DNA from: Leptospira limi
GTDB lineage: Bacteria; Spirochaetota; Leptospiria; Leptospirales; Leptospiraceae
NCBI RefSeq assembly: GCF_026151395.1
Contig: NZ_JAMQPV010000001.1
Coordinates: 2,828,477-2,892,476 of the forward strand
Length of the DNA: 64,000 bases
Direction of reading: 5' to 3'
In this document: in pieces, positions 47,453-57,108 of the stretch
How positions within the stretch are numbered: the stretch's first letter is position 1
Layout: the number at the start of each line of letters is the position of its first letter
Position numbers and translations under genes: made by a program
Notes under the pieces: model-generated
The model's input: only the letters and a program-made list of their open reading frames with translations
Told to the model about the DNA's origin: nothing
Databases searched by the model: none

Positions 47453-48198
47453 AGAATTCCCTTTCCAGAACCCGACCCATTGACAAAAGGAAAATTTTCA
47501 TTAGGCAAAGAATCTTGGTTTGCCTGTTTGTTTCTTGGGTTTACATAATATCCACTTGCGTTTGTTTCTCGAAAGTAAAATTCACCACTCGGGCTTTGGG
47601 TGACAAGACCTGCGCTAATCCATTCAGGGTGGATCCATTCTTTGTCCAACCGAAAAGACTCAGTGCCTAGGGGTAAGTCTTTTCCGGTGGAATGTAAGGA
47701 AGGAATTTCCTTTTCTAAATAAGAAACAAAAATAGTGCATTGGATCATTTTCACAGGAAACATAAACTTTAAATAGTAAGATTCTGTAAAGGGTGGAAGG
47801 TCGTACCATTCTATACGGTCACTCCCAAAAACGTTTTGGTATTCTACTTTCAAACGAAACTTTAAAACATCGGTAGTTTGCACTTCCAATTCTTTGGTCA
47901 TTCGTTCCATGGTGTTTTCTGAAAATTTCCAAAATACAAAGGCTTCTTTTGGCGACCGAACTAGTACCTTAATTAAATCTTCAGTTGGGTAACTGGGATG
48001 TTTTGTATATTTGGAATCATTGTAAATTTTAGGAAGTTTGTTTGGTAGCAAAGATCGTGTTTCACCAGGTGGTTTTACGAGTTCATTTTTAGATAGTACC
48101 TTGGATTCATCTTTTGCCTTAGGTTTTGCAGGAGATGCTGATTTTTTTTTGGCCACTTTTTTTTTGGCGGCTTTCTCTTTCTTTTCTTCCTCTGCCAT
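47449..48198 (-). CDS. DUF4912 domain protein
   Basis: The 249-residue protein starts with a Lys/Ala-rich tail (KKEKAAKKKVAKKKSASPAK), then has the DUF4912 pattern LIKVLVRSPKEAFVFWKFSE and a beta-rich region to about residue 200. The C-terminus includes FYFRETNASGYYV. DUF4912 genes are often beside GH57 genes in bacteria, as here, so a role in glucan metabolism is plausible but unproven. ATG 48198 was chosen over an upstream start at 48225; a 17-base inverted repeat (GCATAC and GTATGC) abuts it. Confidence 0.78.
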   Translation of the reverse strand: MAEEEKKEKAAKKKVAKKKSASPAKPKAKDESKVLSKNELVKPPGETRSLLPNKLPKIYNDSKYTKHPSYPTEDLIKVLVRSPKEAFVFWKFSENTMERMTKELEVQTTDVLKFRLKVEYQNVFGSDRIEWYDLPPFTESYYLKFMFPVKMIQCTIFVSYLEKEIPSLHSTGKDLPLGTESFRLDKEWIHPEWISAGLVTQSPSGEFYFRETNASGYYVNPRNKQANQDSLPNENFPFVNGSGSGKGIL

Positions 48199-48302
48199 GC
48201 ATACAAGGAGTATGCCTCGAAACACCCACCTTCAATTCTTTTTTATTTGACGTTAGCTTTTTTTCCAAAATACAATCATTCCATACCAAATTGGGACAAA
48301 CT

Positions 48303-48590
48303 ATGAAAATCAATTATACTTGGAAACATTTAGACCGATCCGAAGCTGCTGAAAAATATGCAGATGAAAAACTAGAACGAGTGACAAAATTCGTACAAAA
48401 AGTTGTATCTTGTGAAGTTTCCTTTGAAGCCATCCATGGAGAAATCAACGCTAACCTCAAGTTACACGCTGATGGAAATAATTTTAACGCACATAACCAA
48501 GACAAAGACATTTATGTGTGTATCGATGGTTTAGAAGACAAAATCATCTCCCAAACAAGCAAACACCACGACAAAAAAAGCCAACACTAA
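48303..48590 (+). CDS. hpf: Ribosome hibernation promoting factor (HPF/RaiA family)
   Basis: HPF binds idle 70S ribosomes and protects them in stationary phase. The 95-residue protein shows the HPF/YfiA beta-alpha-beta pattern: INYTWKHLDRSEAAEKYADE, KLERVTKFV, a central strand with SFEAI and the DIYVCIDGLEDKIISQ helix. It is the short form without the dimerising C-terminal domain. I chose ATG 48303; the frame extends upstream but runs into an unrelated region. The next gene starts seven bases later. Confidence 0.87.
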   Translation: MKINYTWKHLDRSEAAEKYADEKLERVTKFVQKVVSCEVSFEAIHGEINANLKLHADGNNFNAHNQDKDIYVCIDGLEDKIISQTSKHHDKKSQH

Positions 48591-48596
48591 TCTCTT

Positions 48597-49469
48597 ATGA
48601 TCCAGAAGTCGGAAGAAGCACTCACCTATCTTGGAAATGGTGAGTTTCAAACTGCTAAATCTATCTTTTCTGTACTTCTGGATCGTGATCCCGAGGACAT
48701 TGCCACCATCAGTGGATTTTATATCGCAAGTTTTTGGGATCACAGACTCGATCTCATATTAAAAACAAGGGAAGGAAAGGAACGGGGTAAATTACTCCTC
48801 CAACTTTTTTCTGATTTTGAAACGGAAGTGCGAAAACGTGGGTTTCAAAACACAGACAGTTTTATTGTCACACAAGATTGTATCTTAAAAGAAGCAAGAG
48901 ACCATCTCAAACTTGCTTACCAATGGGAAGGATCAAATGCTCTCGACAAAGAGTTGCTAGGTGACCTCGCCCGAAGTCTCATCAAAATCCAAGACTATTC
49001 GATGGCCATTGAAGTACTTTTATATGGTGGAAACAAACAATCTCCTGTCCTTTTGTATTATCTAGCAGAATCCCAGGTGATGACTGGAAAAGAAAAAGAA
49101 GGTATCGATAATTACCGCATTGCCTTTTTAAATGACCCACAACTCTTTCCCTATACCATTGTACGCTGGCCACCTTTACTCCAACTCATCGAAAAAGCAA
49201 ATTCCTTTAGCCAAAAAGAAGAAGATATGAAAGAACTCGTGCCTGTACTTGCATGGAGAGAAGGACTCTTTGTCACCGGTGGCAAAAAGGAAGAAGCCAC
49301 CATTCAGATTTGGTTTAGTGAATTAAAACGCCTTACAGAGAGTAAAGAAAGGAGTGGAGGGAGTTTTCGATTGGAAGCAAGGATTGAACAATTTGCACTT
49401 GCTATCCTCAAAACTGCTGACGACATCCGTTCACGGGATGCCGTTTTGTTTGCTAAAAACTTAGTTTAA
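48597..49469 (+). CDS. TPR-like cytoplasmic protein
   Basis: The 290-residue protein begins with a TPR-like helix pair (EALTYLGNGEFQTAKSIFSV, then LDRDPEDIATISGFYIASFW) and has a further repeat near residues 125-170 (LGDLARSLIKIQDYSMAIEV). It has no signal peptide or membrane segment. It lies seven bases after hpf, so the two are probably co-transcribed. The function is unknown. It converges on the anti-sigma-like gene with only 14 bases between stops. Confidence 0.7.
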   Translation: MIQKSEEALTYLGNGEFQTAKSIFSVLLDRDPEDIATISGFYIASFWDHRLDLILKTREGKERGKLLLQLFSDFETEVRKRGFQNTDSFIVTQDCILKEARDHLKLAYQWEGSNALDKELLGDLARSLIKIQDYSMAIEVLLYGGNKQSPVLLYYLAESQVMTGKEKEGIDNYRIAFLNDPQLFPYTIVRWPPLLQLIEKANSFSQKEEDMKELVPVLAWREGLFVTGGKKEEATIQIWFSELKRLTESKERSGGSFRLEARIEQFALAILKTADDIRSRDAVLFAKNLV

Positions 49470-49483
49470 TTTTAGTTTCTAAA

Positions 49484-50038
49484 TTATTTTTCTACGGATT
49501 CAATGAGGAGATGGAGCTCTTCAGCTGCAGCATCCCTACCTGTTTTTTCGTAGTATAGTTCTAGTTCGCGAAGTCCATAGACGGAACCTGGTGCCGAACG
49601 TAAATGATCGAGTAACACTCGTTTTTGGTAAGGTTCACTTAAATCAATGCTTGTAGGTTCATATTGGTAATTGTTTTGTTCAATCACAACTCCAGCAGAA
49701 TCATTTTTTGTGAAGGTAGTTTCCGATTGGGAACGGTTCAAGAGAACAAATACCAAACTCACAGCCATCACTGCAGAAAAAGAATACTGAACTGTGCGGT
49801 TTTCAATGAGATCCCGGAAGGAGAAGGAGGTTTTTTCTGTGGGACGATCAATGGAAACTGATTCTAAGAGGTTCAGCAATCGGACATCAAAGTCATTTGA
49901 CATTCGAGGTAGGATGGTATCTTCCTTTTCCTTGATGTGTTGGAACAGAGAACAAATTTTATTCTCTAAAACCACTGAATCCGTGTCTTCTGGGAAAAGA
50001 CCTGGGTATTGAGCACGAAACCAATCTTTTAAATTCAT
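49484..50038 (-). CDS. Putative membrane anti-sigma factor
   Basis: The 184-residue protein has a cytoplasmic N-terminal region (MNLKDWFRAQYPGLFPED), a membrane helix at about residues 82-100 (VQYSFSAVMAVSLVFVLL) and a periplasmic C-terminal part. It has no zinc-finger HXXXCXXC motif. It begins four bases after the ECF sigma gene, the usual place for an anti-sigma factor. The role is inferred from position and topology. ATG 50053 inside the sigma gene is an alternative start. Confidence 0.65.
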   Translation of the reverse strand: MNLKDWFRAQYPGLFPEDTDSVVLENKICSLFQHIKEKEDTILPRMSNDFDVRLLNLLESVSIDRPTEKTSFSFRDLIENRTVQYSFSAVMAVSLVFVLLNRSQSETTFTKNDSAGVVIEQNNYQYEPTSIDLSEPYQKRVLLDHLRSAPGSVYGLRELELYYEKTGRDAAAEELHLLIESVEK

Positions 50039-50042
50039 AAAC

Positions 50043-50648
50043 CTATTTTTCAAAGAAACCTTCTCCTTTTTCGTCTTTCTGGATGAGGTGCTTTAAAAAC
50101 TCCTTCGCCTTAAAGAGACGACTCTTAACCGTTCCTACATTACATTCCATAATCTCGGCAATTTCGTTATAAGAAAGGTTTTCAAAATAACGGAGTTCGA
50201 GGACTTGTTTGTAGGAATCTTCTAAGAGTGCAATCTTACTCATTAGATAACTCGATTCTTCAGAAAGTTCCAATTTTTTTTCATATCCGACACGGGAATC
50301 CACAAATTGGTTATCCCCTGAGTCATCCATGGGTTTTTCACGCCCGCGTTTCTTTTTGGCAAGTAAGTCTTTGGACTTATTGACCACAATGCGGTAGAGC
50401 CAAGTGTAAACGCCTGCCTCGGCACGGAAGTTTTGGATGGATTTGTAACCAGAAATGAGAGCGTCTTGGACAATGTCTTCGGCGTCATCGCCGTCTTTGA
50501 CCATGGAAACTGCTTTTCGGAAGAGTCTCTCTCGGAAAGGAGAGACTAGTGTCATATAGGCAGTCGGATCCCCTGCTTTGATTTTTTGGAGTAGGATTTT
50601 TTCCTTCTCACGCAGGGTCATGTTTTTGCCTTCTAAGGGTCTTGGCAT
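50043..50648 (-). CDS. ECF RNA polymerase sigma factor
   Basis: The 201-residue protein is a standard sigma-70 group 4 factor. Region 2 contains FRKAVSMVKDGDDAEDIVQD and the tryptophan-bearing AGVYTWLYRIVVNKSKDLLA. Region 4 contains RYFENLSYNEIAEIMECNVG with TVKSRLFKAKEFLKHLI. The start is ATG 50648, or ATG 50621. The gene is followed by a putative membrane anti-sigma factor. Unlike the CHAT-linked sigma at 18674, region 2 here is fully conventional. Confidence 0.93.
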   Translation of the reverse strand: MPRPLEGKNMTLREKEKILLQKIKAGDPTAYMTLVSPFRERLFRKAVSMVKDGDDAEDIVQDALISGYKSIQNFRAEAGVYTWLYRIVVNKSKDLLAKKKRGREKPMDDSGDNQFVDSRVGYEKKLELSEESSYLMSKIALLEDSYKQVLELRYFENLSYNEIAEIMECNVGTVKSRLFKAKEFLKHLIQKDEKGEGFFEK

Positions 50649-50708
50649 CAGAACCTAGAATTTCGAAAGCGATAAATCAATCAATGTTTTTCGGATTCGT
50701 TTGGCAGT

Positions 50709-52529
50709 TTAGATCCTGTGGAACATGGTCTCTAGGTCTTTTCGTGTCAGTTTGATGAGGGTGGGTCTGCCGTGAGGGCAAAGGGAAGGATTTTCGCAGT
50801 ACGAAAGCCTTTGTAAGAGTTCCCCAATGATGGGGTCTGAGACTTGGTCCCCTTTTTTGATGGCGGAGCGACAAGCCACACATTTTGCCATTTCGTCATA
50901 CAACTCTCTTTCTTCTGGGTCTTTGGACTTGAACCGCTCCCAAAGGTCGAGGATAGTTTCCGTTTCTTTCCCGGGATCAATATAAGAAGGGACCTCACGG
51001 ATGAGGATTGTACCTCCGGAAAAAGGTTCGAGGGTGATCCCAAGTTCACTAAACCTTTGTTTTTCTGCGATCATCTCTTCGGCTTCTTCTTTTGTGAGTT
51101 CGAGACGGATGGGAGTGAGTAGGCTTTGGGATTTATAGGCTTTGGATTTAAGATCCCGTAATACTTCCTCGTATCGGATCCGTTCGTGGGCCGTGTGTTG
51201 GTCAATGATGTAGAGACCATCTTCCGCTTCGGCTAGGATAAAGGTTTCAAAAATCACACCGAAGTGTTTTTTGGGAACAAACAAATGGTGTTTGGATACA
51301 TTTTCACCTAATAAATGTAAGTTTGTCCCAGCCCCAATTCCTTCCAAAGAAAATCCTTGTCTGCCTTCAATGGAACTTGGGCCAATGAGAGACTCACCCT
51401 CTGTTTGGAGATTGCCAAACATCCCTTGGCCTACACCAAATCCTGGGCCACCGAATCCAGATCCAAAAGAAGACTCTCCTCCCCGATTTTCATACGGGAT
51501 TGGCATGGAAAGCCTTCGGCGCATTTCTAAAAATTCAACGGGAGTGGATGAGCGTAAAACTTCTGTGATTCCTTGGAAAAGGATCCCTGTGATGGTTTCT
51601 TCTGATAAAAACCGAACTTCTTTTTTTTGAGGGTGGACGTTCACATCCACAAACTCACGAGGGAGGTCAAAAAACAAAAATGCATAGGGAAAGGCACCAC
51701 TAGGTAATAACTCCCCATAACAACGTTTTAATATCTGTGCTGAAAATTTGAGTTCCACCGAACGGTTGTTCACGAAAAAGAACTGACCTGTCCTTGAGGA
51801 TTTATAAAAATCAGGATGGGAGATAAATCCTCGTAAGGTCATCCCATTCCGACTTGTATGAACAGGCAAAAGATGGTCACGGAGATTTTCACCATAAATG
51901 GAAAGCACTCGCTCCAAAGGTTCTTCTTTTTGGACAAAAAATACTTCCTTCCCATTTTGTACGTACCGAAAGCTGATACTCGGTTCTCCGAGTGCCATTG
52001 TCTGCACTCGAGTTCTATTTTTTTTCTCTTCCCCTGATTCGGTTTTTAGAAATTTCCGCCTAACGGGTGTATTATAGAATAAATCTTTAATTTCAATTTT
52101 TGTTCCTTGGAAAAACGGGATCTCTTCTTCAGAAACAATTTTCCCCTCTTCAACCACCACACGGTTTGCAGTGCGGTTTCCTTCCGTTCCAGACTCAATC
52201 ACAAGCCTTGCCACGGAAGCAATCGAAGCAAGTGCCTCCCCTCGAAACCCAAAGGTAAAGAGGTGTTCTAAGTCATGGAAGTTTTGGATTTTACTTGTGG
52301 CATACCGTTTGATGGCAAGAGGCAAATCCTCTTTTGATATCCCATGTCCATCGTCGGAAACAAGGATACGGCCAAGGCCAGCACTTTCTGTTGCGATTTC
52401 AATTTTGGAAGCACCTGCATCGATGGAATTTTCGATGAGTTCTTTTAAGATGGAATGTGTGGATTCAATGACTTCTCCCGCCGCAATTTGGTTGATGAGG
52501 TCGGGAGAAAGGGAATGGATGATGCCCAT
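50709..52529 (-). CDS. mutL: DNA mismatch repair protein MutL
   Basis: MutL couples mismatch recognition by MutS to strand incision. The N-terminal GHKL ATPase has [20 protein letters not shown], then [23 protein letters not shown] and [15 protein letters not shown]. The C-terminal domain has the endonuclease motif [13 protein letters not shown], together with CVACRSAIK and [11 protein letters not shown], so this MutL should nick DNA itself. ATG 52529 is used; TTG 52538 is possible. A hairpin (GGGAGG, CCTCCC at 52543-52559) separates it from the Fur-family gene. There are 606 residues. Confidence 0.96.
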   Translation of the reverse strand: MGIIHSLSPDLINQIAAGEVIESTHSILKELIENSIDAGASKIEIATESAGLGRILVSDDGHGISKEDLPLAIKRYATSKIQNFHDLEHLFTFGFRGEALASIASVARLVIESGTEGNRTANRVVVEEGKIVSEEEIPFFQGTKIEIKDLFYNTPVRRKFLKTESGEEKKNRTRVQTMALGEPSISFRYVQNGKEVFFVQKEEPLERVLSIYGENLRDHLLPVHTSRNGMTLRGFISHPDFYKSSRTGQFFFVNNRSVELKFSAQILKRCYGELLPSGAFPYAFLFFDLPREFVDVNVHPQKKEVRFLSEETITGILFQGITEVLRSSTPVEFLEMRRRLSMPIPYENRGGESSFGSGFGGPGFGVGQGMFGNLQTEGESLIGPSSIEGRQGFSLEGIGAGTNLHLLGENVSKHHLFVPKKHFGVIFETFILAEAEDGLYIIDQHTAHERIRYEEVLRDLKSKAYKSQSLLTPIRLELTKEEAEEMIAEKQRFSELGITLEPFSGGTILIREVPSYIDPGKETETILDLWERFKSKDPEERELYDEMAKCVACRSAIKKGDQVSDPIIGELLQRLSYCENPSLCPHGRPTLIKLTRKDLETMFHRI

Positions 52530-52572
52530 ATAGGGCAAGCTTGGGAGGGGAAACCTCCCTTTCTATTACATT

Positions 52573-52947
52573 TTAGTGGGACTTACAAGAAGAACAAGTG
52601 CCAGAAACCACAATGTCAATATGGTCTGCCACAAATCCCATCGCTTTCCAGTCTGTGCTTTCGTCTAGTTTGAGTGCAGGAACGTCAAGGATGATCCCAC
52701 AAGAATGGCAAATCAAATGCGAATGGTCGTCAAGGAAGGCATCATAACGAACGGATTCCGATTCAATATTGAGTTTGTTCACGAGTTTATGGCCTACTAA
52801 ATACTCGAGAGAATTGTAAACAGTGGCAAAACTAATTTTATCTGCTTTGTCCCTGACCGACTCAAATACCATTTTTGCAGTTGGATGGTCGTGTCTTTCT
52901 TTCAAGTCTTGTAAAATCAATTCTCTGTGTTTTGTCAGTGCTTTCAT
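52573..52947 (-). CDS. Fur-family transcriptional regulator (PerR-like)
   Basis: Fur-family proteins are metal-sensing repressors. The 124-residue protein has the winged helix with KISFATVYNSLEYLVGHKLV, the regulatory-metal segment RYDAFLDDHSHLI, and two cysteine pairs (ICHSCG and TCSSCKSH) that form the structural zinc site. The short N-terminus and the HDHPTA histidines resemble PerR more than Fur, which suggests peroxide sensing; Fur or Zur cannot be excluded. The divergent flavin reductase gene is 106 bases away and may be a target. Confidence 0.88.
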   Translation of the reverse strand: MKALTKHRELILQDLKERHDHPTAKMVFESVRDKADKISFATVYNSLEYLVGHKLVNKLNIESESVRYDAFLDDHSHLICHSCGIILDVPALKLDESTDWKAMGFVADHIDIVVSGTCSSCKSH

Positions 52948-53053
52948 AGGAAATCCCTTTCCCTAATGAGACTCTCAAAAATAGTGTGGGGTCAATTGGA
53001 ATTTCGATTTTAGAATCCTTCCAGAAATTGATATTTGTCAATACGGAGCCATT

Positions 53054-53533
53054 ATGCCAGTAGCCACAGACCAATTCAAATCTTCTCTTTCCCATTGGGC
53101 ATCAGGAGTATCCGTCATTACCTATGCGTCAAAGGCCATAAAAGGGGGAGTGACTGTTTCTAGTTTTTCTTCTGTTTCCTTAGAACCACCGTTAGTTTTA
53201 TTTTGTCTGGCAAAACATTCCAAGGCAAAAGAAGCCATCGAAACGGCTGGAAACTTTGCGGTGAATATTCTTTCTGCCGAACAAAAACAAATTTCCGCTG
53301 ATTTTGCTTCTGGTTCTCTGGACAAAGCGGTTGTTTTGGAAGGCCTAAACCCAGGAACTCTTTCCACCGGAGCCCCCATCTTAGAGGGTTCCTTAGCTTC
53401 TTTGGATTGCCTGGTGCACCAAATCATCGATGCAGGTGACCACTGGATTTTCCTCGGACTTGTGGAAGCTGTGGCCACAAAGGAAGGTTCACCCCTTCTC
53501 TATTTCAATCGCAATTATAGAGAACTCATTTAA
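53054..53533 (+). CDS. Flavin reductase-like FMN-binding protein
   Basis: The 159-residue protein has the split-barrel flavin reductase fold (RutF/HpaC type): FKSSLSHWASGVSVITYASK, GVTVSSFSSVSLEPPLVLFC, FAVNILSAEQKQISADFASG and a C-terminal GLVEAVATKEGSPLLYFNRNYRE. It would use NAD(P)H to reduce FMN for a partner oxygenase, which is not seen here. It lies nine bases before purL and is probably co-transcribed with it. Confidence 0.88.
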   Translation: MPVATDQFKSSLSHWASGVSVITYASKAIKGGVTVSSFSSVSLEPPLVLFCLAKHSKAKEAIETAGNFAVNILSAEQKQISADFASGSLDKAVVLEGLNPGTLSTGAPILEGSLASLDCLVHQIIDAGDHWIFLGLVEAVATKEGSPLLYFNRNYRELI

Positions 53534-53542
53534 GGATATACC

Positions 53543-55789
53543 ATGGAAAAAGAGAAAGTCAGTCTGGAAGAAGCAAAAGAACACGGACTTACCGAAACTG
53601 AATTTGTTGAAATTCAAAAAATCTTAGGAAGGATTCCCAATTCAACAGAACTCGGAATTTTTTCCGCCATGTGGTCGGAACACTGCTCTTATAAAAATTC
53701 TATTTTAAAACTAAAAACACTGCCTACAAAATCAGACAAACTCTTGGCACAAGCGGGTGAAGAAAACGCAGGAGCTATGGACATCGGGGATGGCCTTGCG
53801 GTTGTTTTTAAAATTGAAAGCCACAACCACCCAACGGCTGTGGAACCATACCAAGGTGCCGCAACTGGCGTTGGTGGGATCATGCGTGATATTTTTACGA
53901 TGGGTGCTCGTCCCATTACGTCACTCAACTCACTTCGGTTTGGTGATCCAAAAGAACCTCGCAATAAATACTTACTCACTCGTGCGGTCAAAGGGATTGG
54001 TGATTATGGGAATTCACTTGGAATCGCTGTGGGTGGTGGTGAACTTTTTATCCACCCTACCTTTACCAAAAACCCACTTGTGAATGCAATGACTGTGGGA
54101 ATCGCCAAACACGATGAAATGGCTTCTGCCTCGACCAAAGGCCAAGTGGGAAACAAAGTGTACATCGTGGGTGCGACCACTGGTCGTGACGGGATCCATG
54201 GTGCGAGTTTCGCCTCCAAAGACCTCACCAAAGAATCAGAAGAAAAACGTTCTGCAGTACAGGTGGGTGATCCGTTTATGGAAAAACTTCTGATGGAAGC
54301 ATCCCTCGAAGCCATCCAAAAGAAACTCCTTGTCGGAATCCAAGATATGGGTGCAGCAGGAATCTCTTGTGCCACATCAGAGATGAGTGCCAAAGGGAAA
54401 ACGGGAATGGATGTGGATCTTGATAAAGTCCCACTCCGTGAACAAGATATGAATGCATATGAAATCATGTTATCGGAATCCCAAGAACGGATGCTTGTGA
54501 TCCCTGAAGTGGGCAAAGAAGGAGAACTCGTTTCCATCTTCCACAAATGGGGGTTAAATGCAGTTGAGATCGGAACGGTCACGGGTGACGGAATTTTGCG
54601 CATCCGTAAAAACGGATCTCTCAAAGCGGAAATCCCAGCGGAATCCCTTGTACTCGGAGGTGGCGCCCCAAGGTATGTGAGGGAAGAAAAAAGACCATCT
54701 TACTTAGATGAGGTGGTACAATTTGATCCAAACAAAATCCCCGATCTAAAACCTGACACAGTCCCTCAATCTCTCAATAGTCTACTATCTTCCCTAAACA
54801 TCAGTTCTAGAAGGCCACTTTACGAACAATACGACACAGAAGTGGGTCTTGTCAAAGTAGTAGAACCTGGTGAAGACGGTGGTCTTGTCCGAATCCCTGG
54901 AACCAAAAAAGGAATTGCAGTTGCAACCGACTGTAACTCGCGTTATACGTATTTAAACCCATACGAAGGGGCACAAATTGCAGTTTGTGAATCAGCAAGA
55001 AACGTTGCCGCGACTGGTGCTGAACCTTATGGAGTGACAAACAACCTCAACTTTGGAAATCCCTACATCCCGGAGAACTATTATGTGTTCAGTGAATGTG
55101 TGAGAGGCCTTGGGGATGCATGTCGTTTCCTCGGACTCCCCGTTACGGGTGGAAACGTTTCCTTTTACAACGAATCCCCCGAAGGACCTGTGTTTCCAAC
55201 ACCTACCATTGGTATGGTGGGAGTGATCGACGATGTATCAAAGGGACTACGCACTTACCCCAAAACAAACGAAGTGGTGAAGTATGCACTTGTTGGTGAT
55301 TTTATACCCACGATTTCTGCCTCTGAGTATTTGTATAGATCCCAAGGCCTTGATACAGGAGCCATTCCGAAAATTTCGTTAGCAAAGGAAAAACAAACCA
55401 TTGATGCCCTGATCCAATGCCGCAAACAAGGACTTTTGACGTCCGCCAAAGACTTGTCACTTGGTGGTCTCCTTGTAGCACTCGCAAAGATTGTAATTGT
55501 TGGGAAAAAAGGTATCGAAGCCAACCTAAATGAATTACAAACAAAAATTCCAAGGTTAGATACTTTGTGTTTTGGTGAAACAGGTGCTAGTTTTATCGTG
55601 AGTTATCTACCAAAGGATGAAGCAAAAGCGAAAGAATCGTTTGAAAAGAATGGTTTGTCATTTTATTCCTTGGGAACATCAAGTTCTAAAAATTCCCTTT
55701 CCGTCAAAGGAGAGGGTTTCCATTGGGAATGGACAACCAAATCACTAGAAGTGGAATTTGAAACTGGATTAAAATCGTATTTCGAATAG
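53543..55789 (+). CDS. purL: Phosphoribosylformylglycinamidine synthase subunit PurL
   Basis: PurL makes FGAM from FGAR in purine synthesis, working with the separate PurQ and PurS subunits, as its 748-residue small-type length implies. Conserved blocks are WSEHCSYKNS, FKIESHNHPTAVEPYQGAAT, GVGGIMRDIFTMGARP, VGIQDMGAAGISCATSEMSA and VTGGNVSFYNE. Translation is intact through the C-terminal AIRS-type domain. purS and purQ are not adjacent. Confidence 0.97.
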   Translation: MEKEKVSLEEAKEHGLTETEFVEIQKILGRIPNSTELGIFSAMWSEHCSYKNSILKLKTLPTKSDKLLAQAGEENAGAMDIGDGLAVVFKIESHNHPTAVEPYQGAATGVGGIMRDIFTMGARPITSLNSLRFGDPKEPRNKYLLTRAVKGIGDYGNSLGIAVGGGELFIHPTFTKNPLVNAMTVGIAKHDEMASASTKGQVGNKVYIVGATTGRDGIHGASFASKDLTKESEEKRSAVQVGDPFMEKLLMEASLEAIQKKLLVGIQDMGAAGISCATSEMSAKGKTGMDVDLDKVPLREQDMNAYEIMLSESQERMLVIPEVGKEGELVSIFHKWGLNAVEIGTVTGDGILRIRKNGSLKAEIPAESLVLGGGAPRYVREEKRPSYLDEVVQFDPNKIPDLKPDTVPQSLNSLLSSLNISSRRPLYEQYDTEVGLVKVVEPGEDGGLVRIPGTKKGIAVATDCNSRYTYLNPYEGAQIAVCESARNVAATGAEPYGVTNNLNFGNPYIPENYYVFSECVRGLGDACRFLGLPVTGGNVSFYNESPEGPVFPTPTIGMVGVIDDVSKGLRTYPKTNEVVKYALVGDFIPTISASEYLYRSQGLDTGAIPKISLAKEKQTIDALIQCRKQGLLTSAKDLSLGGLLVALAKIVIVGKKGIEANLNELQTKIPRLDTLCFGETGASFIVSYLPKDEAKAKESFEKNGLSFYSLGTSSSKNSLSVKGEGFHWEWTTKSLEVEFETGLKSYFE

Positions 55790-55821
55790 ACAAGTTTCAA
55801 ATTGCAGGAAGGATATGCCTG

Positions 55822-57108
55822 ATGCGTATTCTTCCTGTTTGGTTCCTTTTTCTCATTTTCACAATCCAATGTACAAGTCTTGCGAAACGCCAAGACTATG
55901 AAGATTCCCTTCGTTCCTACAAAAAAGCAGCGATTGACAATGCACTCACAACATTACCTCAAAACGAACGAAAAGGTTTTATTGCCGTATTAGAAAAAGC
56001 TCATCTTTCCTTTCTTTCTGGAGGAAGAGAATTCCGTGACCTGGAATCTCTCGCGGAAACAAGTAAAGAACGCCTAAGATTTAGTGCTTCTAGAACTCTA
56101 AAATCTTTTTTTTACATGGAATCAGAAGATGGATATTATGCATCAGAAGCAGAAATCATCTACTTACACATTTTACTTGGACTCTACTATTCACGAGTCG
56201 AACAGTACGAAGAAGCAAAAATCCAAGCAAGGTATGCAGGCAATTTGTTAAGTGGAGAATGGAGCGCGGAAGGCCAGTTTGATGATCCCACCTTACGGCT
56301 ATTACTTGCATCTCTTTGGCTTTCAACTGGGGCCAGAGAAGAAGCAATGGTGGATTTTCGAAGAGCCACTCAAATCAAACCACAATCTTCGGCAATTCGT
56401 TCGTTTGCAAACGAGATGGTTCCAATAGACGGTGAGTTTATTTTTGTTTTTGGAGGCCCAGGTGCCGAACCAGAAATGGACCCTTCAGCCAATCTCAACT
56501 TTATCCGAGGACTAAGGAATCTTAAGTTTACAACTTCCGGAAAACAAAGTTCCCTCCTACTTGTTGACAAATCCAAATCCATACAATTGAATTTAGAAAA
56601 AGGAACTATAGGATGGTACGAACGTCATCTCATCCGAGACAATGAAATCTCAGAACTTGTCGAAGATTCCAAATACTTCCAATTGATATCTGCTACTGCA
56701 ATTAAGGAAGGGACCAATGGAACATTAAAGGTCACAGGTTCCATCCTAGCGAGCGCCAGCATCATTGCATTAGGTGCAGGACTCGTTTATGTGGGTGGAG
56801 AAGTCCATTCTGAGCATGTTGTTGGTCTTGGATTCATCACAATGATTGTTGGGTTTCAACTTGGAAGCGAATGGGTGAAAACATCAATTCGACAAACAAA
56901 AGAAAATATCAAAGAAGATTTAGATGTATCCAATGAATACAGATACGTCCGATTTTTCCCTGAATATGTTTGGATTGGTAAATCAAAATCAAAACTAAAC
57001 GAACCAATCCTAACTTCTAACCAAGGCCCCGTCACATACCACCTTACGCCCGCTATGGGAAAAATCAAAGTTAGGTTTGGATTTGTACCAGATGTTCAGA
57101 ACCCATAA
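55822..57108 (+). CDS. Lipoprotein of COG3014-like type
   Basis: The 428-residue protein has a lipobox (TIQC) after a hydrophobic signal. A helical, TPR-like region follows (YLHILLGLYYSRVEQYEEAK, then LRLLLASLWLSTGAREEAMV), then a beta-rich part and a hydrophobic stretch near residues 300-330 (LASASIIALGAGLVYVGGEV). It resembles the COG3014 lipoproteins often found beside LpoB-like genes, and here an LpoB-like gene lies next to it in convergent orientation. The two overlap by 13 bases at their 3' ends. Function unknown. Confidence 0.72.
   Translation: MRILPVWFLFLIFTIQCTSLAKRQDYEDSLRSYKKAAIDNALTTLPQNERKGFIAVLEKAHLSFLSGGREFRDLESLAETSKERLRFSASRTLKSFFYMESEDGYYASEAEIIYLHILLGLYYSRVEQYEEAKIQARYAGNLLSGEWSAEGQFDDPTLRLLLASLWLSTGAREEAMVDFRRATQIKPQSSAIRSFANEMVPIDGEFIFVFGGPGAEPEMDPSANLNFIRGLRNLKFTTSGKQSSLLLVDKSKSIQLNLEKGTIGWYERHLIRDNEISELVEDSKYFQLISATAIKEGTNGTLKVTGSILASASIIALGAGLVYVGGEVHSEHVVGLGFITMIVGFQLGSEWVKTSIRQTKENIKEDLDVSNEYRYVRFFPEYVWIGKSKSKLNEPILTSNQGPVTYHLTPAMGKIKVRFGFVPDVQNP

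Noticed and set aside
48199..48215. AAGGAG on the plus strand within a palindrome
   Set aside because: The nearest plus-strand start is about 90 bases away, so it is not a ribosome-binding site for hpf.
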